Of a DNA stretch of 64,000 nucleotides, positions 59,773 to 64,000 are shown piece after piece. Under the pieces are notes generated by a model. The model was given only the letters and a program-made list of their open reading frames with translations. It searched no databases and was not told the origin of the DNA. The stretch is from NCBI GenBank assembly GCA_005784505.1, contig VCAZ01000030.1, positions 2,028,501 through 2,092,500 on the forward strand, in the 5' to 3' direction. Source of the DNA: Bagarius yarrelli (taxonomy: Eukaryota; Chordata; Actinopteri; Siluriformes; Sisoridae). A program made the translations under genes and the position numbers. How positions within the stretch are numbered: the first letter of the stretch is position 1; every line of letters begins with the position of its first letter.

Positions 59773-59914
59773 ATAATTAACTACTAGCAACATCAAACCA
59801 CCCAGTTGATAATTATTTTTAAACAGCACATATAGTTTACCTTTATTATGTACATACGGTACATCAAGTCACATCTTTAGAACCAGAGCAAAGATCCCTC
59901 TACACTTTGTGTTA
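59773..59914. other. Spacer between two SINEs
   Basis: Nothing recognised. Confidence 0.3.
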
Positions 59915-60050
59915 TGTTTACATTTACGCCATTTATTCGATGCTCTTATCCAAAGCAGCTTATATTTTACCTCATTTATACAACTACGCAGTTAATTGTT
60001 CAGTGCTTCGCACCGGTAGTCCAACAGCTTAACTAATGAGCTACCACTTT
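59915..60050 (-). repeat. SINE family 1, minus strand, deleted copy
   Basis: 'gtttacatttacgccattta' (tail) and 'ccaacagcttaactaatgag' (head) with most of the body deleted. Confidence 0.7.
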
Positions 60051-60445
60051 CTTCTTATGTTGATTTGGATTGCTGTCAAATAGACCCTTAAATCAAATTC
60101 CTATTGTCAACATAATGTACAATTGTATGTACAGTATTACTTACATACAGAGTAACACTGTGCTTTACATGTCTTAGAACATACAATCAGCTTTCCTTGA
60201 AGACTTCACCCTGCCGGAGAAACACAGTGAACCCAATTAAAAGGCATTTGAAAGAAAATTACAACAGAGACACGTCTATTTTTAGCCTACGTTTTCTTAA
60301 TTGGCATGGCGAGTACAATCAGATAAGGTTTTATGTGTGTGTGTTAGTGAGTGAGCGTGCCACATGTCTCCACTATGCAATATGCAGCCACCTATTTCCA
60401 TTCTTTATGCTGCTTCCTGGAATCTCTGCATTGTTGGGTTGCAGA
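60051..60445. other. Unassigned non-coding DNA
   Basis: Nothing recognised. Confidence 0.3.
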
Positions 60446-60473
60446 TTTATATAGATATATATATATATATATA

Positions 60474-60539
<66 letters not shown>

Positions 60540-60564
60540 GTTGTGTGTGTGTGTGTGTGTTATA

Positions 60565-60611
<47 letters not shown>
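60446..60611. repeat. Compound (AT)n(GT)n(AT)n microsatellite
   Basis: About 85 bases of AT, then about 9 GT units (60542-60560), then about 45 bases of AT. Self-complementary arms flank the GT core, so it may form a cruciform or be prone to assembly error. Confidence 0.95.
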
Positions 60612-60617
<6 letters not shown>

Positions 60618-61416
60618 TGTATGTATGTAAGTGGTAAGTAAAGTTGTCAGTAGTGCTTATGTTTGTGGAACCCATAATTTGGCCGTAACTTTTATTTGCT
60701 TTTTGCTTACTATGAAATTGGCTTAATGTGTGTGTGTGGTTAATCATCAGAGAATTAGAGGTGGAGAGTTAAAGGAATGTCTCAGAAATGATTTAGATTT
60801 TTCCACTGGCTGTAAAGCCAAGATCTGCCCTGACATTCAGACTCTAGTGTTTCCTTTCTCAATATATTATGTACTGCGGTTCTGAAGCTGCCATTTTATT
60901 GGAAGCATTTGTCTCCCAATTATAATTATGCAAAACACATGTCAGGATAATCACACACTTTCAGCAAACTAAGTCATTTGGAATACATCTGTATTTGTAA
61001 TTCCTGACATCTGATGTGATATACGTAGGACCGTTAAAGAAAAGATCTAACAATTTGCATATTCACAGAAGTCAATTCATAAGAAATATTAGGTTCCAGG
61101 GGGTAAAATTTCAGTTTAGCATAGTTAATATGCCCAAGATACATGGAGTAGGTCACATATGTCTAATTAAATGTGCTATAATGTTTTAGTAATACTGCAC
61201 CACAATATGGATGCTTATAACACTGAGAAGTCATGTTTCAGAAAATGTTTCATGTCAGGTTTATAATCTTTAACGGGAAAGGGGTGAAGGACGATGGGGG
61301 TGGTTAATATCTAGACAGTAGTCACGTTTTCACTAATAGTTTGACTACAGTTATTGAGATAAGTATTCTATGTTAACTGTGGCTTTGTTTAAACGATGCT
61401 GTAAATGATGTGCAAT
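60612..61416. other. Unassigned non-coding DNA
   Basis: Nothing recognised. Confidence 0.3.
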
Positions 61417-61602
61417 GTACATTTACAGCATTTGGCAGACGCCCTTATCCAGAGCGAGTAACGTTTTTCTCTGTAACCAAGCAATTAGGGGACAAGGGCC
61501 TTGCTCATGGGCCCAGCAGTGGTAACTTTGTGGTGCTGGGAATTGAACCCTGATCCTCCAATTAGCAATCCAACACATTAACCACTGCGCTACCACTTCC
61601 CC
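61417..61602 (-). repeat. SINE family 1, minus strand, well preserved
   Basis: 'acatttacagcatttggcag' through 'cgcccttatccagagcgag', the body 'gccttgctcatgggcccagc' and the reversed B box 'gggaattgaaccct', ending 'gctaccacttcccc'. It is one of the best copies in the window. Confidence 0.9.
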
Positions 61603-61869
61603 GTAAATACATTTGCTGTCCCGAAATACATGACTTCCATGCTTGTGGATTTCCAAATAAATATGGGAACACAAACGTATGCTGGCACAATAAAGTTGTG
61701 TGAAAAACAGGGCACTTAGCCTTTAAATACTGGGATGGTCTTTGAAATGTGGAAAGCATAAAAATAAACAGGGAGGTGTGAGAAAGCCAAACGAAAATAT
61801 TTATGAGTGGGAGTGTGCATATGTGGTAGAAACATCTCAAGCATCCTAGCAAAGAAAAACCTCAAGGAA

Positions 61870-63555
61870 TTATATCGGGACCAAAAGATTCTGACTCAAC
61901 CTCACTGATCAAACTAAATTGGGAATCCAGGGGGGTGAAGAATGGTTTGCCCTGAAAAACGGACAAGATTGTGGGCATAAACCTGGCGTTCAAGAAGACA
62001 GTGCAAGAGAAACATACCTGCATAAGTAGCGTCCAGAAACATGATTTAAGGCATGTGCGTGGCCTGCTAGAAATCGGGCTTTAGCACCTAGAAAAGTCCC
62101 TGGTGCCCTCAACAGCAGGAGAGAGGTTGGGGGCATACAAAACACTGTTAGACCGTAGAAAGGCTGCTGCAAACAAGTTTCTGTTTGAATCCCACAAACC
62201 CTACAAGACAGAACGGATGAAAATTGGGGTGGTGAACGCGCAGTGATGCTTTTGCCCACAGCGCGCTGCGTTAGGGCTTAAGAGCCCGACACCGAGTCCA
62301 ACTTTTGGCTGCCGAGCTTGTAGGAGGCTTCACACAGACGACAAGTGCAGTTGAGCCGGACATAAAACAGAGACTGTTGAACTGTTGCATTGTCAACCAT
62401 TGCCGTCCGTGCCGGTTAGGTGTCAACCAGTCTGACAAAAGCATGAGATCCATTGGGTTGCGAGTGTGGCCGCTGCATTAAGGTCCGCACACACCAGAAC
62501 CGGAATGCATTCCACCCAGAGAACCGGCGGCGGCACGATTAATTGGAAAGCGCGGGGTCAAGAAAGCGACAACTGAAACAGAAACAATTATGCGGAGCGA
62601 GATACCGCCATTATGGCAGCCAAAAAAAATAACCCGGGGGCAATTAAAATAGGAACCACACGTCCGGGGGGGAGCATCAACTACAAAATAGTAGCCATTG
62701 GACCAATTTCCAGTAAATACTACCTTATCATTTCGACAACATGACAACGAGCCGTTGAAACTAAGGGAACAATTAACACGACCAGCTGAAACCGTAAAAA
62801 CGTAAACTACTCCGCAGCAATAGCGAAGACTAAGCTTTGTGACTTCCCACCACATGCAAGTTCCATTGCTATGCCAGTCTTGCAAACCGTCCGGAGCGGG
62901 AGAATCTGGTTGGGTGCGCGGCACAGAAAGGATAAAGCTGCGTATGAAGTAAAGCCCTAAGACCTGGGTGCCACCTCATCCTCAGGATCTCATCGAGCTG
63001 GGACTGAAGCCAGTGGAAAACCGTCCCCTATGGAAACAGCGTTTGGCTGGAATTGCAACTAAAGATTGAAAGTTGTAGCGGTTTGACCAACCTCGCAAGT
63101 TAGAATTAGGACGATCATATTATAGGGATATTCCACGCGCAACACTCACACAACACGATGACCACTAAGCGTTGGACAGTGCCGCGTCCGAAGGCAGAAC
63201 TATGGCATTGAGCAAACGTAACATTCTCAGTGCTGGTTGGCACTTCCCGGACGGCACGCACTAGCGAAGGGGTGAAGACAAAGCTTGAGGCCGGGGCGGC
63301 TATTCCGAACCTGAGAAAAGCGTAGGCCGTGCGAATAGGACACCGCCTCGGGACCGGCGCGTGGACGGACGGCGCCGGTGTGGGGCCTCTGTCTCCGAGC
63401 CGACTGGGAATAAACGGGCTCATTTACCTGAAGTCAGGTGTAAAGGCATGTGAGCCCCTCGATTCATTCGCTGCTGAGGGGCACTATCCCGTCACCGGCA
63501 GCGGGACACTACTCTGGAGCGCTCGAATTTTGTTGGCAAGTTTCTTTTGATTTTT
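61870..63555. other. GC- and CpG-rich block of unknown nature
   Basis: Composition shifts within about 300 bases from AT-rich to GC-rich. By eye, 63241-63420 contains about 22 CpG dinucleotides in 180 bases, far above the rest of the window. All frames hold stops. Minus frames at 61990-62259, 62478-62924 and 63115-63423 are the longest. An AATAAA lies on the + strand at 63410. Two explanations compete: a relatively young, decayed retroelement not yet depleted of CpG, or an extended CpG island upstream of the gene that seems to start at the right edge. Confidence 0.4.
62478..62924 (-). pseudogene. Minus frame with glycoprotein-like features, possible old envelope remnant
   Basis: This 148-codon frame has four N-x-S/T sequons (residues 20, 51, 57 and 73), clustered Cys residues and a short hydrophobic stretch near residue 110. 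A second minus frame just downstream (62271-62453) has a Trp/Cys-spaced segment ending in 'ALVVCVKPP'. Sequons plus spaced Cys and Trp are typical of retroviral surface glycoproteins, so an endogenous retrovirus envelope relic is possible. No signal peptide, furin site or transmembrane anchor was identified, and chance cannot be excluded. It is broken and not functional. Confidence 0.2.
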
Positions 63556-63907
63556 CTCTTTGTGGAATGTAATTAGAATTAGTTTATCGTGCATAAACAT
63601 ATTTTTGTTCGTATTTCCGTCTTCTGGCTGGATCGGGCGTGTGACAACTGTGCAACTGTCGGTGTGGACGCTAGGTGAAAGATAACGCATGCAACTATTA
63701 CCCGGTCCGAAACTAAAGGATTGTGAAGCTCTCTGTTTAAGCTCGCGCAGGCATCCGGTAACCTGAGGCTTGACAGGTAGAGACACGGAGACCCCGGGAG
63801 CGCCGTGGGTGACACACAGACAAAATCTTTGTATGAGCCCGAAAAAATCTGTTGGTGTTCTGTGTGTCGGTGTGTGTTTTTGGACGCTGCTGGGTTTTGA
63901 GAGCGTG
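63556..63907 (+). promoter_or_regulatory. Possible promoter / 5' UTR at a CpG-rich edge
   Basis: It lies between the CpG-dense block and a candidate first exon. It is still CpG-containing from about 63635 onwards, with no TATA box at a sensible distance. CpG-rich, TATA-less sequence before an ATG and splice donor is typical of vertebrate developmental and housekeeping promoters. The gene would run to the right, outside the window. Confidence 0.3.
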
Positions 63908-63996
63908 ATGCTCTGGGTAGCGCGGAGGAGACAGACTATCTGTCCGTGTCCGGAGCTCACAGCCACCGCCGGCTGGCTGCTATGTATCTGCGCCAG
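63908..63996 (+). CDS. Candidate first coding exon (partial, product unknown)
   Basis: A good donor, CAG|GTAT, lies at 63994-64000 with GT at 63997. Two ATGs can feed it. The first, at 63908, gives 29 codons plus two bases and starts 'MLWVARRRQ', with a moderately hydrophobic end ('GWLLCIC'), so a signal-anchor is conceivable. The second, at 63982, gives exactly five codons (MYLRQ) and ends in phase 0. I recognise neither. The segment could equally be a non-coding 5' exon. Everything downstream is outside the window. Confidence 0.25.
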
Positions 63997-64000
63997 GTAT

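Noticed and set aside
61417..61674. 83-codon minus frame
   Set aside because: Most of it is the translated SINE at 61417-61602; near-identical text is encoded by the SINE at 38101.
63484..63966. 160-codon minus frame at the GC-rich end
   Set aside because: No known motif; GC- and CpG-rich DNA has few stops, so long chance frames are expected, and the opposite strand offers a better exon/donor model.

Overview
This window looks like AT-rich, non-coding DNA from a ray-finned fish. Three things point that way: tRNA-derived SINEs whose 3' tail carries the teleost-type motif 'gcgtctgccaaatgctgtaa', many decayed Tc1/mariner transposons, and dense (CA)n, (AT)n and (ATCT)n microsatellites. The repeat mix resembles a catfish (Siluriformes), but that is judged from memory of such repeats and is not proven. 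There is no operon-like layout, no CRISPR array, no rRNA or functional tRNA gene, and no long protein-coding gene. Nearly all reading frames above 60 codons are chance, microsatellite translations or transposon debris.

Layout. 1-9 kb: SINE pairs, a tetranucleotide array and an unexplained GC-richer block (3.9-5.3 kb). 9-19 kb: quiet DNA with candidate regulatory stretches, compound CT/CA microsatellites, an LTR-like segment with an AAGTC-type array (14.8-15.3 kb) and Tc1 fragments. 19-29 kb: a long AT array, a Tc1 remnant, a perfect 19-bp inverted repeat (20.35 kb), tandem SINEs, a foldback sequence beside a terminal-inverted-repeat (TIR) element (22.8-23.6 kb), a minus-strand LINE reverse-transcriptase remnant (24.5-25.2 kb), a second SINE family with good A and B boxes (25.2 kb) and a 5'-truncated LINE flanked by an 18-bp target-site duplication (28.6-28.95 kb). 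30-46 kb: a possible minus-strand LTR, L2-like fragments, more SINEs and several low-repeat blocks that could be conserved enhancers. 47-51 kb: the second copy of the TIR element and foldback, a near-complete but dead Tc1 element and a short Tc1-derived derivative with both ends. 51-61 kb: further candidate regulatory blocks, SINEs and large microsatellites. 61.9-64.0 kb: composition changes sharply to GC- and CpG-rich DNA, ending in a possible promoter and first exon with a splice donor at the last four bases.

The simplest reading is a gene desert or very large intergenic region upstream of a gene that begins at the right edge and runs off the window on the + strand. The desert holds repeats of several ages plus blocks that may be cis-regulatory, but only cross-species alignment could show that. 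I did not find a new multi-gene biological system. The most unusual items are the two compositionally foreign blocks (3.9-5.3 and 61.9-63.5 kb), the shared foldback/TIR sequences, the perfect hairpin and the candidate first exon.
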